Positions 32,376 to 46,929 of a DNA stretch of 64,000 nucleotides are shown one piece after another (positions within the stretch are counted from its first letter, which is position 1; the number at the start of each line of letters is the position of its first letter). The notes under the pieces are model-generated. The model was not told the DNA's origin. It saw nothing but the letters and a program-made list of their open reading frames with translations, and did not search any database. Source of the stretch: Druceiella hillmani (lineage: Eukaryota; Arthropoda; Insecta; Lepidoptera; Hepialidae); the NCBI GenBank assembly GCA_039881145.1, contig JAYKKI010000015.1:26028001-26092000 (forward strand), written 5' to 3'. The translations under genes were made by a program, and so were the position numbers.

Positions 32376-35300
32376 AACGTGGTTAAATAACGAACTGGTT
32401 CAAACAAATCGATTGATATTTAACTCCACTTTACTTACATAAAAAAAATTACCCAAACCTGTTTATTGAATAAATTTCACAAAAAAATTAATTTCAGTCA
32501 TCCCGTTTTAACATATCAACTTTAGCCCAAATCTATAAATAATTTCCCGACGGCAAAGCAATCTCCATATCCGGTAGGTGCATCGAAGTGGGCATTCATT
32601 CTCGCATTGGTATCTCATGTGAATTGTTTCGAACGACGTTGGTAATTTTATAGAATCGCTGTTGTGTGGCTTGGTGCGGATTTTTTACGCAGTGAAAATA
32701 ATTATATTCCATCCAAGTGTGTTTCTATTACCTATCCAGCTAGCGCTGAACTGTTATAAAGGAGTTGTTAAAACACTTTTTAAAAATAATTTCATGATCT
32801 ATTTTTTAAAGTACCAAGACTTTATCTAAATATCACTATTATAAATATATTCTTTCATGTATATGAAGTAAATTAATTTAGACTGAACTGGGACGAAGAC
32901 TAACGTGCAGTAGGATTACGGACTTTTAAAATACACGGGACTCGTACCTAAATTTTATAAAGATCTGGGGATGTTATTTGCTGAGTATCTGGGGAAGTAT
33001 CTGGGGATGTTATTTGCTGAGGCCACTGCAAACAGGGCTTTAATCTTAGAAAGGTAAAGCTTACTGGAAAAGATACTAGGAACCTGAATTATATCACTAC
33101 ATTAACATGATATATTCGGGAGGAATACTGTAAAAGTATTATGGTTGGCACGTCAGAGGTATGATAGGTCCACCGTTAAATATTAAACTTGCACCCTTCT
33201 CTCTGTTTATGTAATAAAAGTCCAAATCCTGGGCTATGAAATTGGAGAATTGACTAAAGTAATACCAAAATTATGATTTTCCTTTTGTTTGGAGTGAATT
33301 TGGCTAGGTACCTACGAAAATTGTTACATTTGTAAATCGTATAACATACGTAAAACATAATATTTAATGTATAGCATTATATGAATAGAAATGACTCGTA
33401 TATAAATAGAAATGACCGTATTCAAAAGTACGAAGTTTCTTTATATCCGAGTGGGAACTGTTTTGGTTAAATTGTGAGCGATTTATTTAAATATTTTATT
33501 AACTAAATCTAAAGTAATGTCCTTGATTTTCAAAAAGGGTCAACCAAACTTCAAGCATTTGAATTTCGGAATATTACAAAATGTGTCATTGACAGAGTAA
33601 AAATTCGGATCCCAAATCCTATCGATTTATCTTGATTTCAGCCCTAGATTATGAAAGAAATTGATTTTAATTAGGATAAGCAGTATATTTGAAATGTATA
33701 TTAATTATATCTGTTGCTATTATGTCAGTTTCGTAGATGTTTTCTTTAGTACAGACTAATTCTTTTATACCATTTCTATTTGTTGCCAAATTTCTGTACA
33801 TAACAAGAATCTTGTGTACATTGTTTCGGAAAAGAAGTAATTACTTTTGAAATTAGCTCAATTTCACAAACCGGTTAGCAAGCTAAGATAAATATTTTTT
33901 GTATGACACAAATAGAACTGTTTATTAATAGTTTTACGAGTATAGTATCTTAAATTATCCAGTTTATGGAAATAATTCTTATCTCTAATATATAGGCAGC
34001 AGCCTATATATTTATTTGCAGTAATTCTATTTACATAGGATATGGGACTTGATACATTATAAGGTACGGAAAACGGCAAGTTATGGTACAGATTAAATTA
34101 TTGTGTGCTTATTAATGGTATTTTTAAGATAAATCGAATTTTGTTATTACAACAATAGGTTAGTATGCCAGAAATATTATTTAGAAAATGAATATTCTCA
34201 AAATTTAAGTATATATTTAATACGTTAAAATCTATACATAGGTAAATAATTTTGTATTAGTTCTTGATACAAGTATTTTGTTGAAATAGTGGACAGATAT
34301 AAAATATAATCTTCACTAAACATTGCGTAATTTATTATATTTTCTATCTTAAATGATAATGTCAATATACTATTTTTTACCTTATTTAACAATTCCATGA
34401 ACTTAGATTAATTGTAAATTACACTTAATTGTAAGAAACTTAAATTAAAAACTTAGATTTAATTGTAATTAAACAATTAGGTTTTTCAAATTTAAAATAA
34501 TACTCTCAATAGGGTAACCAAACTTTGTTTATTAATATCTCTTTTGTATTCTTCTCGAAAAGCTGGAAGTAATGATGACTTAATTAAATTTTTTTTTTAA
34601 GTATTTTGATAATTTCTTTTGGTTTCTTTTTGAACAGTCTGAATGGTTTTCTTATACTTTGTGGCATCATCCTCGTCCATTACGCTAAAAATATATCTGA
34701 AAACTGTTCCCAAATCGCCAAACCAAACTGAGTGTTGTTTCTTGTATAGGTAAAATGGGATATGAAATCAAAACGATGTGGTTGAATGAGATTATCGACA
34801 CTTCAGATCGAAGGAGTAAAATAGTAACTTAAATGTAACATAAAAATAATGAAATAATGATTGTAGTGTCTTGTAAAAGTATAAGATAATGTAAAAGGAA
34901 AAGAAAGTAGTTGAGGGCATGGTGTCATTGTTTTTCTTTGCTAATTGTAATTCATCGTAATGATGCATTACTAGGCACTGTTGGCAGAGTAAGCGAATTT
35001 CGGTCATTTTCAATAATATAACGGCCTTTTAAGGGTTTTTCTAAATAGGAGAAAAATATTTTCGTAATATTAAGTGATTTTCAAGAAAAACCTAGTCTTT
35101 GACTTGGCCGAGCTATGCCTTTTAGGTTTCCTTTACTTTGTGAATATTCTCAATGGCTTTTTCTGTAGAGTACCTGAGGTGATTCTGAAGTATTATGATA
35201 TATTCGTAATAGGTAATATCAGAAGTTGAGTCGTAAATGGAACTTGATGTGAGTGGTTTACGGCTGAATAATAAATTGTATCGAGAGAATTATGCTATTA

Positions 35301-38300
35301 GATATATGACGATACCATAGATCTGCTTTACTGTGTAGACATATTTTAGAAAATTGTTTTTATTTTCATTAATGTAAGATTTCAGATACTCCTTAAGTAT
35401 GGTATGCCTAATGCCTACGTTCTGGAGCATCTTTTGTGTTTGCAAATAGTACGTTTGGAGATATCACTGACTTTTAAAAATTGACAGGTACTTTTGAAGA
35501 GATCTGACGTAAAGTTAGTGCCTTATTTGTTGCGGATCATTTCGGGAATGCCGAATCGGGATGTAAAGTGTATTAGTGCAACTCTGTGGGAAGGATTGCT
35601 GCATTTTAATGCTGGCGTACTACAAGATCTCGCTAAATATTACAGCAGCCGCTGGAGTCATTCACTTCACTCAGCAAATGTAAAGACAAGAAGGCTGCTA
35701 CCCCAACAAGCTCTGCAGTCAGGAACGTTAATGTCGATGAGATGTTGTTTAAATTGTATATATGTTTATGCAATCATACTATTCACACTGCAGTAAGGCA
35801 AGTATTAACAACGGTGTACCAGATCAATGTGTTCCGTGGAATTTTTTTACAATAATTGACACATAATTCTTCACATGTGATCTCTTACACGTTCTCTTAT
35901 CTACCACATCCGTTTTATTTTTTAAAACTTTGTGCGATCTTTCTAAATAAATTAATTATTTCAAGACATCTATCTTAGTTTAGAAACCATGATCTTTTTT
36001 AACTCTTTTTAGATCCCCTTTCTTAATTTACTGCTTTAAATATTTCTACATCATCATGAAAATCTTTCTAAATTGCTACCACGTTATCATGAGGGTTATT
36101 ATTCTTGCTTTGTCATTCTCTAAAAATATTTGTATCTGTTTTTAATAAAGTGTCTCGTCTATTCTTCTTTAGAGAAGATATAAATTGAGAAAAAAAAGAG
36201 TAAGTTACGGTAAGTTAAGGCCTTATTAAGATGAATTTACTATATTTATAGTTTTTTAATTGTGTTTCTTTCTTTTATATTAATACTTTGCTTCCTGTAA
36301 ATGTAATCATTTCTGTGAAAGTAATATCTGCATATTTATATTCAGATTCGGATAATGAGCTATCCCATAAAAATATTAACATGCAAAGAGTTGAGTTCCT
36401 CTTTAAAAACATAGTCTCAAAAATATAGTATAAAAACAGTTAAGACTTTTTAGAGATGTGCTAAAGAAGAATATATGAATTAGTTAGATTTTTGTATCTG
36501 AATTTTTAAATATCATATTTATTACTACACTGAGCTTAACTGCTGTGAATTCTTGTCTCTAAAATTGTATGTTTGTAACTATACAGCAAATATAACTTTA
36601 TTATAATCATTAGTTTATTTGATTCAAAATAGGTCAGATTGCCATGAATAAATGCCACTGATTTCATCAGGTCGAATGAAAGATAATAAACTTTTGTTCC
36701 CGAAGACTTCTTTAGAATAAAATTTTCTATTCAAGTAATACTTCAAAACCACTGCATTTATGTTGATATGGAGGTGGGTTATAAAAGAACATATAACAAC
36801 ACAGTCGATCTTCATTCTCTTTCCTTTACTTCCCTCACTTACAATTCCAAGATCTAACATTAGACTTGATGGAAAAGATTTCAAGATAATCACCGTACAC
36901 TCTTTGTGCTCTTGAAAATCTTTCAAAGTTTATGTCGTAAATAATAATGTAATATTAGAATCAAGCCTTAAGCAATAAGTTTCAAGTTTAATTGCGTAGA
37001 TGATGCTTTTTTATTAGCGTGGCATCTTATATATTTACAATGTCTAGTAGTACAAACATCTCAAGTAAACCTACGAAAAATTTTCAGATCAATGCTGAAA
37101 GTGCAAATGCTGAAAGTGTATTAAAGGAAAAGAAAATAAAATATTTAGTTACACAATGTGGTTCTAGATCATATCATCGTTTTTATATTGTATTTAGAAA
37201 AAAAATTGCCAAAGAACAAAAAGAGAGCAGTGAAATGAAATTATGAGCACATATAAATGACATAATAAATAAAATTTTATAGTGAAGTTAGAAATAATTC
37301 AAAACAAAAATGAAAATACGTTGAATATGGTTGATAATTAAAACTATATTCATATTTATTTTCATCTTTGTGGGCAAAGGTCTCATATGATAAATTCTAT
37401 AATACGAATATTTGATGAGAATACGACGTTAACAAACTTAAGGTAAGAATATTAAACAAGTGGTTATGAAACCATCTATCCAAGTTCAAGTTAGGGACAA
37501 GGAGAATCTAATAAAAAAGTACGAATAAAAGAAGTAGATGATCACAAAAAAAATAGAAAATCATAAAAGAAGTAGATATAGATAATCATAGAATAATAAT
37601 ATTTATTTAATATATAGTACTATTGGTGTAAGTATAGAAAAATAAATAAATTACAATTCATATTAAAATATTTATACTTTATTATAAATGTTATATCTAA
37701 AATATTTCTACGGATTCTCTGTGAAGAAGGTTCATCCAATCTTTTTTTATTATATTTTTTTTTAATTACATTACATTTCCCTATTATTTTTTCTGTTTCT
37801 TGTCACATCAGATCTTAAAGGTTAATTTTATTTTATTTTATATATCTATTGATTAAATTAGTAAAATTGTAATTTATTTTTGCTGATATAAATATGGACA
37901 CATATTTTTGTTTATATCAGTTTATTTTTATAAATATAATGTTGAATACTTATGTGGGTATTATGATAGTTTAATGTGGAAATATCGGGATAAATGTCTA
38001 CCTTATATTTAAGAATTTCATCCGTTTTGTTTCCACTATGATTTGTATTTGTTTCTCCTATTAGTATCAAATTTATTAATTACCAATCCGATTGAAACTG
38101 GGTAATTTTATTCTATTGGATATTAAAATTGAAAACCTTAACAGCCCTTTCCCATTGTTGCACTAATATTTTGTTATAGTATTACAATATTGAAACAGAG
38201 GAACGGATGAAAAAATTAAAATAAAATTATAAGAAAACATACCTAATTCGTCGTCTTTGACCTGTTAATTTAAACGTCAAATGCAAAGCACAAATTAACT

Positions 38301-40189
38301 CCTTTTTAAGAACTCGATCTGTACAGCTACTTGTATATGATCAAAAACAGTAAATAATTACTTATTGTTAAAGTAAACTTCTCCATATTTATGAATAAAC
38401 AAGATTATACAGCGTTTCACCGACATATGACGCTATCCTTGTGACATCTATCGGTCAATTTATTTAACTGTTCCACTGTTCCTGTAAAGCTGTTCGTGAT
38501 ATTCACAGAAATTAATATTGAAACTTGAATTACCAACCAGATGGTAGTGTATGATATTTTTGCAATAATATTCTGAACCATTGTAATTTTAGTATATTAA
38601 TTATAAACGATTTTAACATACTTACAACGATGTGTGAGTTAACTTTAAATCACTCAATAAATAAATTTAACTTTAAACGCATGCACATATTTAATTTTCT
38701 ATATATCATTTGATTAGTTACATTATCTATTTCAAAACAGTTCATTTCTTGAAATATAATAGTCCCTTTAAGAAAAGTTAATATTATTCCCAGCGTCCTT
38801 ATATTATTTTCAATACGATACATTAATCCTGTTTCATCGTTTTCTTCAGTGTACAATTATTCAAATCTCTCAAAAACAAACTTCTGAAATACATAAATTC
38901 ATCTACTTACTGTTATTCATACTTATAGTTTTAAAACATTACGTTCTGTTTTTATTATTTAATACATTCATAATTGTATATATGTGCTACAACTATATTA
39001 ATTATTACTAGAAGTATATCCATTATTACGGTTCCAAACATTTGATATAAAAACTCTAATATAGCCGGTATTTTCTTTTCTTACAGTGTCAACATCGCTA
39101 CTAACATCCTTTTAAGTTTTTGCGACATTTCAAAGTACAGAACATATTATTATAATATTTCTTTAAAAATAATTTTTACTTTTCCCGCTGTCACATCACT
39201 TTCTTCCATTCAGTCTCATAATGAGTACAGCACCATTTTTATCATCCAGTATGGAAATGTAACCACTTCTTTAATGCTTTTATAAAATTATATTTTTATT
39301 GCTTCGAAAGTCCCTATAACGTTTAGAGTAACATTCAATGTATTTCTTTCTTTTCGTACTATTTTCAACCACTAACTTTTTATAGTCCTTCTGTGTTTAT
39401 ACAAAATTTTAGTGCCTTCAATTTTTTCCCCTGGAACATTCTAATTTATGCTTATAATATTTTTTATAACATTAGGATATATTTTATTTATACCACCACT
39501 TACAGCTTACCAAAGATAAATACAATATATATCCACGGAATCCTGGAATATTATTTCTCTTCTTATATTTTTCTGTGTCATTCACAACAGAACATTTTAT
39601 TGTCAAAGTATAAACAAGCAAAATATTACATAGCAGCGTAATTAGCTAGAGATACTATGAATATGGGTTTCCTTGTCCGCATCCGTAAATACTTATATTT
39701 GCAAATCAATTCTAAATATACCGCAACATTTTATACACCTTTACTTAAGTTGTCTTTCAAACTTTCGATTATTTTTGGAAATACAGAAAATCGTACTTAC
39801 AAAATAATTATAAATAAAATAAATTGATAAACGCCTATTTAAAAAATATATTTCATCAATTTATTTTTTCTAATCAACTTCAGTAAAGGCACTAATTATA
39901 ATTTAGTATTATAATTTGGTATTTATAGTAAATGCACTGATTTATAAATATTATGATTTTAGTAAACACGAAACTCTATTTCTTCTCAGTGACAATTAAT
40001 AGTCAAAATGCTTCGAAGTGTATTTTTTTGGAAATAAAGTTTTATTGTTTGTTTTCATTATTTAAATGGAGGAGAAAAAATAAAAGAAGACCTTATTAAA
40101 CTATAATTCTCATTCAAAAATATTTACTCTTAAACAAACGCGATTATATATCATCTAATTATATAACATATCAATCTGATTATATAACA
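32376..40189. other. Long stretch of AT-rich DNA without recognisable gene or transposon
   Basis: A 23-bp exact direct repeat (tctggggatgttatttgct core) lies at 32963-32985 and 32999-33021. The patch 35490-35796 is GC-elevated and open for 100 codons, with a peptide including FNAGVLQDLAKYYSSRW, not recognised. Minus-strand frames at 36624-36926 and 38650-38856 and a plus frame at 37019-37246 have no motif. No splice-bounded exon was convincing. This could be a large intron or a gene desert. Confidence 0.4.
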
Positions 40190-40520
40190 TTGTTTAAATA
40201 GCAGACAGTTTTGAAAATAACAGTCAACAGAAGCCTGAAATCACGACGCAACCTGATTAATAACGAACTATTTCTGTGAAGTGCAAAAAAGCATTAATGG
40301 CGGTTAAACACCGAGTTGGAATACAAATTCGATGCTAATTATTCATTTATTATGAAATGCGACGGCCAAATTAAAGAGTATTACTCGACAGGGAACTCAC
40401 AAAGCCATCGAGATTTACTTCGTTCACAGTGCTAATGGACATCCTCGTACACCCATTTTTTTTCTCCCGCCGCAAAGCAATGTTGTGAGGAATATAAATC
40501 ACAAATGGAACAAATAACAT
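40190..40520. other. Unique GC-elevated island, candidate regulatory element
   Basis: Higher GC than the flanks, no open frame, not repeated elsewhere in the window. It contains homeodomain-like words (taattatt at about 40338) next to CpG-containing sequence (gaaatgcgacggccaaatta). This is only a compositional signal. Confidence 0.25.
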
Positions 40521-40647
40521 ATTGAAATTTTGCGTAGGCAAGTATAGGTAATAGCTTCAAGTGAGAGCTTATGGCGTATTATTGAGCTTTTTAGGTGTAC
40601 TTTGACGTAAATAGAAAAAATTTCGAAAACATGTTTTATTGCAGCAT

Positions 40648-40649
<2 letters not shown>

Positions 40650-40698
<49 letters not shown>
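40650..40698. repeat. (TA)n microsatellite
   Basis: About 24 pure TA units. Confidence 0.97.
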
Positions 40699-40700
<2 letters not shown>

Positions 40701-41754
40701 AGTATCCTCTTGAGTTCATATGATATTCATGGAGTACATTGAAATCCACATGTGATCTTTTATTCGAGATGACAAAATACATAAATCGCAAAGAATTTCA
40801 AAATTGTGAAACAGCTTATCATGTCTCAGATCAAATATTTTCTACCATACAAGTTACGAAATCCTTACTTCAAATGTAATATGAAAAAAAGGTGCAAAGT
40901 TGAAACGATATGGTTATAACTCAGATGAAATGCTGAATTCTCTCAAAACAAGTAAAATGTAAAATTCTAGAAAATTAAATAATGGGTATACAAATTCCAT
41001 TTTCTAATATATATTTTGTTTATTTTAAAAAAAACTTGTCCACATTATAGGTTGATCCAAAACGTTGAACACATGCAAGTACCAAAAACATTTTTAATTT
41101 TGAAAGACAATATTGACATAAGAAATAACACAGGAAACCAACAGGGTATTAATCGTAGACTACCAAGTAACTACATACAATACCTAAAAAGACCAATAAA
41201 GCAGTTCTGCACAAAATACCAGTGCTGTGCACCCCGTCACGATCTCAGGTAATAGCGAGGAACATAAAGCATTACCAACCTAAGTGCGATATCGATAATC
41301 ATTATCTTTATTATTTATTATTGTTATTATTGTTATTAAATGTAATGTCACTGATTGATAAATATTTTGTAAAATAAACATATTTAATATCAACTCACTG
41401 GTGGTAGGTACTTACTTAAAGTCGGTGCAGATACAACGAGCTCCGAATACTCTTAGGAAATTTTGTACATTCCTCCTTTCAAAATATTGCTCCTTTAAAA
41501 TTATGACACTGGAACTTTTCTTTGTACTCCACTGCTCTTCCTTGGACGTCTATTTCTTTTCTTTTTAGTATCCACTTTTTTTTGAAGTCGGTTTTTTAAA
41601 AAATATTTTATTTTATAATTTTAAATTATTATATCAGTGATGATATTAATTATCACAGTACCTATAACTATCATTCAATAATTTTTTTTCTTAGAATATT
41701 GTAAAATTATTAAAAGTTGCGGGTAAAAGCTAGTATATACATAATTTTCCCTTT
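40699..41754. other. AT-rich DNA; end fragment of a GAAGTCGGTT element near 41580
   Basis: 'ttttttttgaagtcggtttt' at about 41577-41596 is the terminal motif of the lepidopteran repeat class seen at 8868 and 41755, here without a recognisable body. The frame at 41016-41252 has no motif. Confidence 0.5.
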
Positions 41755-42483
41755 TTAAGAAGTCGGTTATCAACAATACAAAGAAGCGAAGTGAATAGCA
41801 GTAGCCGCGAGTGATTAGCTGTTACATGTTGAAGAAATCCGTTCTCGATATCCGAAGTCAAATAACAAATTTTGAAAAGTAAAACTACCAATCGCAAATA
41901 TTTTTAATCACGGTTGTTCATAGTTCATTTCCAGAACTCATTATCAAACCTAGTCGTAGATTTTGTAGTTGTTTTGCAAAGTAAAAGCTACCAGTGGCAA
42001 ATAACTTAAGTCATGGTTGATTTACTACCATCAGTTAATGAATTCAATTGTTCTCCCTGATCGATGCGTATACATTAACTTGATCTTTGGCGTAGTTATT
42101 TTACAAAATTACAATTACCAGTAGTAAATATTTTGAATAATTTTTTATTAAATTACTATCAGTTAAAGACTTCCATTCATCATTTCCAAAACTCATGATT
42201 AGACTTCAACCTGGGGGTGATGTAAATATTTTGCAAAGTAACAACTACCAGTAGCAAACGTCTTGATTCACAATTGATTGACTACCATTGGTTAAAGTGT
42301 TCCATTGTTAATTTTCAGACGTCATCATTATATCATCGCCATATTTAAGTGGGACCACCTCGTTAATATACACTTTGAACTAAAAAAGAATCACGTAAAT
42401 TGGCTCAAAAATGTCCGGGAAATGGAACATATGTACATGGAAAAAATATATATCGAACACCCTCCTCTTTTTTGAAGTTGGTT
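41755..42483 (+). mobile_element. Non-coding element with ~130-bp internal repeats, copy 2
   Basis: Starts 'aagaagtcggttatcaacaa' and ends 'ctcctcttttttgaagttgg'. Internal units headed by 'ctaccagtagcaaa' variants lie at about 41885, 41988, 42115 and 42245 (spacing 103, 127, 130 bp). A unique 3' segment carries 'tttaagtgggaccacctcgt' + 'taatatacactttgaac' and 'aaaagaatcacgtaaattgg' + 'ctcaaaaatgtccggg'. The same parts in the same order occur in copy 1. After the end, 'agtagtttttggtagt' is reiterated to about 42535, probably local slippage. No open frame. Confidence 0.88.
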
Positions 42484-43251
42484 TAGTAGTTTTTGGTAGT
42501 CTTTAGTAGTTTTTGGTAGTTTTTGGTAGTCTTTTTTGAAGTAAAATACTAGCCAGCGTAGCCGCCTACAAAACGCGTATTAATTTTATTTACAATAGAA
42601 ATATACATAGCTGCATTTATACTACCATGTTGGATAAAATTTATATTTTAAAATATATCTTTAGTGTTCTTATTTATTGCTTACATTTCCAATTTACTGA
42701 GCAGCTATGTTGGTTAACAATTTAGTTCATTTTAAAAGAAAATATTTTGGTTCTGACAATACAAGTGAAATGAGAATTGAAACGTACTTGAATATATTGC
42801 AATGTTCAACTCTATTTCCTTATGAATTGACTGGAATATATTTTATCTTTGGCCGGCGACTTTGCAGGAGTAGAGAATGTAAAAAAAATGTTATTTAATA
42901 TTTGTGATATTTAAGAATTTACTAACTTTTAATTTTTAAATATATATTTATTTTTTTTATTGTTTTACTGAAAATTAATTTAACAATCAAGAGGTTATTT
43001 AGAATGCTAAGGTTATATTACCCACTTATAGTGTAAATATACACACAAATTATGTTAACTCTCTTAACTCTTATGGAACGATGTTGAAGGTTTTGGCAGG
43101 CAGCAAAGATAGTAAAATAATACCCTTATGCCAGATGTATATTTACCGATATGTCAGTTAGAACTAGGTGTACATTTTCTATTATCTACCTAGTCGATAT
43201 TATAATTTATCAGCAAAACTGAAGGACACTAAAATTTGGAATGTCAAATTT
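42484..43251. other. AT-rich DNA, nothing seen
   Basis: A 63-codon frame at 42707-42898 has no motif. Confidence 0.5.
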
Positions 43252-43253
43252 TA

Positions 43254-43310
<57 letters not shown>

Positions 43311-43325
43311 ATATATATATATATA
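43252..43325. repeat. Interrupted (AT)n microsatellite
   Basis: AT units broken by single C and G (atacat, atgtatgtat). The 60-codon frame across it is an artefact. Confidence 0.95.
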
Positions 43326-44057
43326 CCCTAACTTAATGCTGATAACCTGATATCAATAAATCTAAACACACACAGTTTTTATATTTTGATTCCATTGTGT
43401 AAGAAAATATTTCCCTTATTCTCACATGTGAATAACAATGTGAAAGTTAAGAATATCCCATTGAAATACGTTAATTATATATTTTGCGTAAATATTTTTT
43501 ATAGCATATTTATGTATGTATAGTCTGTATGTCCATGAGATAAACTATATGCAAACAAAAATTGTCAAAACTGAATTAAGTCGGTATGTGGTGAGAATAA
43601 GCGATTGATCTCACTGTCACATTTATAATATTAGAGTTAGACTCTGTCCGTGCTGTGTTCCATGAAACCAACGGAATATCCACTGGTATTTTGATGCCCC
43701 CAGATCATATGATCTAATTGCACAATATATCCCTTTGAAGTATATGTTTCAACTGACAACATATTCTAATATCTCATAAATATATAAACTCATTCGTAAA
43801 GCCCATGTGGATTCTTCTCGCCGTGTCATAATTAATTCGCCGACACTTCCTTTTTTTAACGGACTTTTAAAGTAATTTTATTATCCATAAATGAAACAAT
43901 TATCCCACAATCTAACGATAACACGCCGAAAAATAAACGTTTCATCTAGTTGGCATCAACATACCAATGGATATTCCTTTTGTTTCTTGCAACACAGCGC
44001 GGACAGAATTGTATCTGTGGTAATATTATTAATGAGACAATTACTTCAAGTGCTCAT

Positions 44058-44061
<4 letters not shown>
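43326..44061. other. Unassigned; slightly GC-elevated 43600-44030
   Basis: Unique sequence with patches such as 'ttctcgccgtgtcataatta' + 'attcgccgacac'. No frame longer than the one running into the following microsatellite. Confidence 0.35.
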
Positions 44062-44112
<51 letters not shown>

Positions 44113-44119
44113 AATATAA
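44062..44119. repeat. (AT)n microsatellite
   Basis: About 20 AT units with minor interruption at the right end. Two overlapping open frames (43891-44160 and 43950-44144) run into it and owe their length to it. Confidence 0.95.
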
Positions 44120-46889
44120 ACATAAGTTTAAAATTTATTTATAAGTTAAATTACAATTAAACTTATCGTAGTTTACCATCGATTCACCGACTTCAAAAGG
44201 CGCTCTATTTTAATTAATACACTTTAAATCGCTCCATAAACAATGACAACTTCAGTATTACTTCCTTAGTAAGTTACTGTAAAGTCCTCCACGTTAAATG
44301 TAAGACAAAAACTTTAACAGACCAGTCGTCATGACAACAGGCCATGGAGGCCCCTCGACACAAATGTTTTCTTTGCGTGCATGCGATAAATTGACTGTTG
44401 TTTGAAGTTGGTATGCAATATGTTTAGTTAGTTATGTGTAACTTGCATATTTATAAGAGTCTTTCCTATGTCTAGACGTATCTCTCTCCGTTACAGTATG
44501 TAATATCTGCGCATCGAGTATCCACTAATTGAATACGGCTGTGTGCATCGATGTATTTGGTTTTGGTTGTAAGCTTTCGATGATTTTTAGTGAAATATAC
44601 AATTAAGACAAACGTGTTTAGTTTTATATCAAAACGGAGAATCTTATATGCTATTTTAAATATAATACAAAAAAGTTTTGAATAAAACTTTTTGATTTTT
44701 TAGTAAAAATAATATTGGGGTTAAAATTAACAAATATTTAAAGTTTTACGATGTTAACATGTGTGAATTTGATTAAAAATATTACTCTAATGTTTTTACA
44801 TGCAAAATTAGTTTTTACTTTGTCTGTGATAAACTCTTTAATTAAAGGGAGCGGGGTAGAATTTAATTTAAATACCTTTTTAAATAACATAAAATCTCTT
44901 ATTCACGCACTTCTTTAATAAACTCATCGACTTTTTCAGCTCTTACTAACCGTGGTAAAAAGCTGGTGTAAGTAAATATTGAAATACGTAAATCGACTTT
45001 TTAATTTATATTGAATGCGGTACGTCTAGCGAGCTTAGATATTAATAAAACTCTTTCATATGAAAGAGACATGACGAAAATCTTTCATTGGTCACTGTGA
45101 CTTGCATTTACCGGCAAACACTATTAGGTCTTTGCGTTACAAAAATGATAACATAAATATTTCAGGCAGATTTCCAATTTCACTAAATTTTGTTTTATTA
45201 TTAGTAAGAAACTTGTCTCTTTTTTCCAACGATTTCTAGAATAGAATTTTTTTACGAGAGGTTATAGTACTTATCTTATTCGATAAAGTTAACAACTGAC
45301 TTTACCTTATTTATTCATTAATACTTCATTAATATTCACAAATAAGGTATGGAAGTTTCACGAATTCATGAATTCTGTTTAGGGTGCAAAGTGAGCGAAG
45401 TAACACGTAATATATGCTCAACGATGGGTGGAGTTGAATTTTTGCATGGCTCGTCATGCATTGGTTCCAAAGGTAAAGAAGGAATTTGGATTTCTCCCCC
45501 AATTCTGATCAGAGACGATCTTCTAAATTAAATTTAGAAATATTATAAGTCTCATTGAAAGAGAAAAATTAATTAAAGTTAAAGTGAAATATCAAAATAT
45601 GAAAAAAGCATTCGAACGCCAAGGAGGGTCATTTATTAGCTTCACTCGTATGTAACTATGTATGCAAGCAAATCTAGCAAATATATTTTTGCCAACTTTT
45701 AATTTTTTCATCGATTTATACTTTGCAAACGTGCATGATTCTAATAATAATACAATAATATGTTACTGGTATGATATTATTATGGAGGCAGAAGATGGTC
45801 CTAGGAAATCCTCAACAGCTAACAGTAAACCCATTGATTTTGAGCTTGTTTTACTCGTCTCACTGAGATATTTGCTTACATATTGTAATTTGTGGGATCT
45901 GGTGATGAAGAATTTTTTAATCGTTAGCGTCATACCCGTCTAGTTTGGGTTCGTTTGAAATGTCTCAATGGGGCCTTCGGTTATAAAAGGGTGTTTTCTA
46001 GTTTTTTTAACTATATTCGACCGTTCTGTCACAGACTTATTTAAACCTTTTTGATGCTTCAAAAAACATATAACCTAAATATAATATTTATTAAATCCAA
46101 ATCGTCTTTTTATTAGCCTCAGACACAAACCATGTAGTTTTGTCAGGTTAGTCATTACACGTCACCCAGGCGGTGACGTTTCCTCTCACGTTTTATACTT
46201 ACTAAGATGAAACTTGGAATACAAAAAATGATACAAATTAAAATGGAAAGCATAATTTAAAAAAATTAAAAAAGAAGGAACAAACATAAATAATCCTTAC
46301 GCCATCAAGTGGAATATCGTTGGAGAGGTCTTTAGAAGGGAAGAAATTTTCTTATAAGCTCTTCAACAAAAATGAAATTTATTGAAAAATTAGTCAATTC
46401 ATAATTTCATCTTCTCTAAAGATAATAATGCCCCCAATATTGGCTACAGTAACCATACTAGTTATAATTTTCTCACTACAAAAAGCATCATTTCATGAAG
46501 TGAAACAAACTTCATAACAGCGATCTTTTATAGTGAGAAGCCATTTTAAACTAACGAGATATTTTAAAATTTATTTAGTTTAAAGTATTTTTACGGTAAA
46601 AATTGATGTTAATAAATCTATATCGAAACTTAATTAAATTTATTTGTTTAGATTTTTATATTTATTTAAAAATTAGCATTTTACAATAGGGTTGAATGTG
46701 ACTCATTTTTCTTTTACCTTGATTTCATATTGATTCAGAACTAGGATAAAATCACCAAATATTTCATTGAAATTGCCGCGGCTGGTCTTCGATTATAAAA
46801 AAACAATTAAACATACATAAAAGCACATTATGTGATATAATTTTGAAAATTTGTCTATTTCAAATATATGTATGCAAATACATGTCTGT
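44120..46889. other. AT-rich DNA, no gene recognised
   Basis: 'accgacttcaaaagg' at 44186-44201 recalls the terminal motif of the GAAGTCGGTT class but has no body. 44330-44560 is GC-elevated and unique. 'ctctttcatatgaaagag' at about 45052 is a perfect 18-bp palindrome. Frames at 45349-45531 and 45662-45943 (93 codons) have no known motif. Confidence 0.4.
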
Positions 46890-46890
46890 T

Positions 46891-46926
<36 letters not shown>

Positions 46927-46929
46927 TGA
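46890..46929. repeat. Short interrupted (TA)n tract
   Basis: Two runs of TA separated by 'tgta'. Confidence 0.9.

Noticed and set aside
35494..35796. 100-codon frame as a protein-coding gene
   Set aside because: Not recognised; one open frame without splice partners or promoter evidence is not enough, although the patch is GC-elevated and worth a conservation check.
45349..45943. Frames at 45349-45531 and 45662-45943 as exons
   Set aside because: No motif, no convincing splice sites and ordinary composition.
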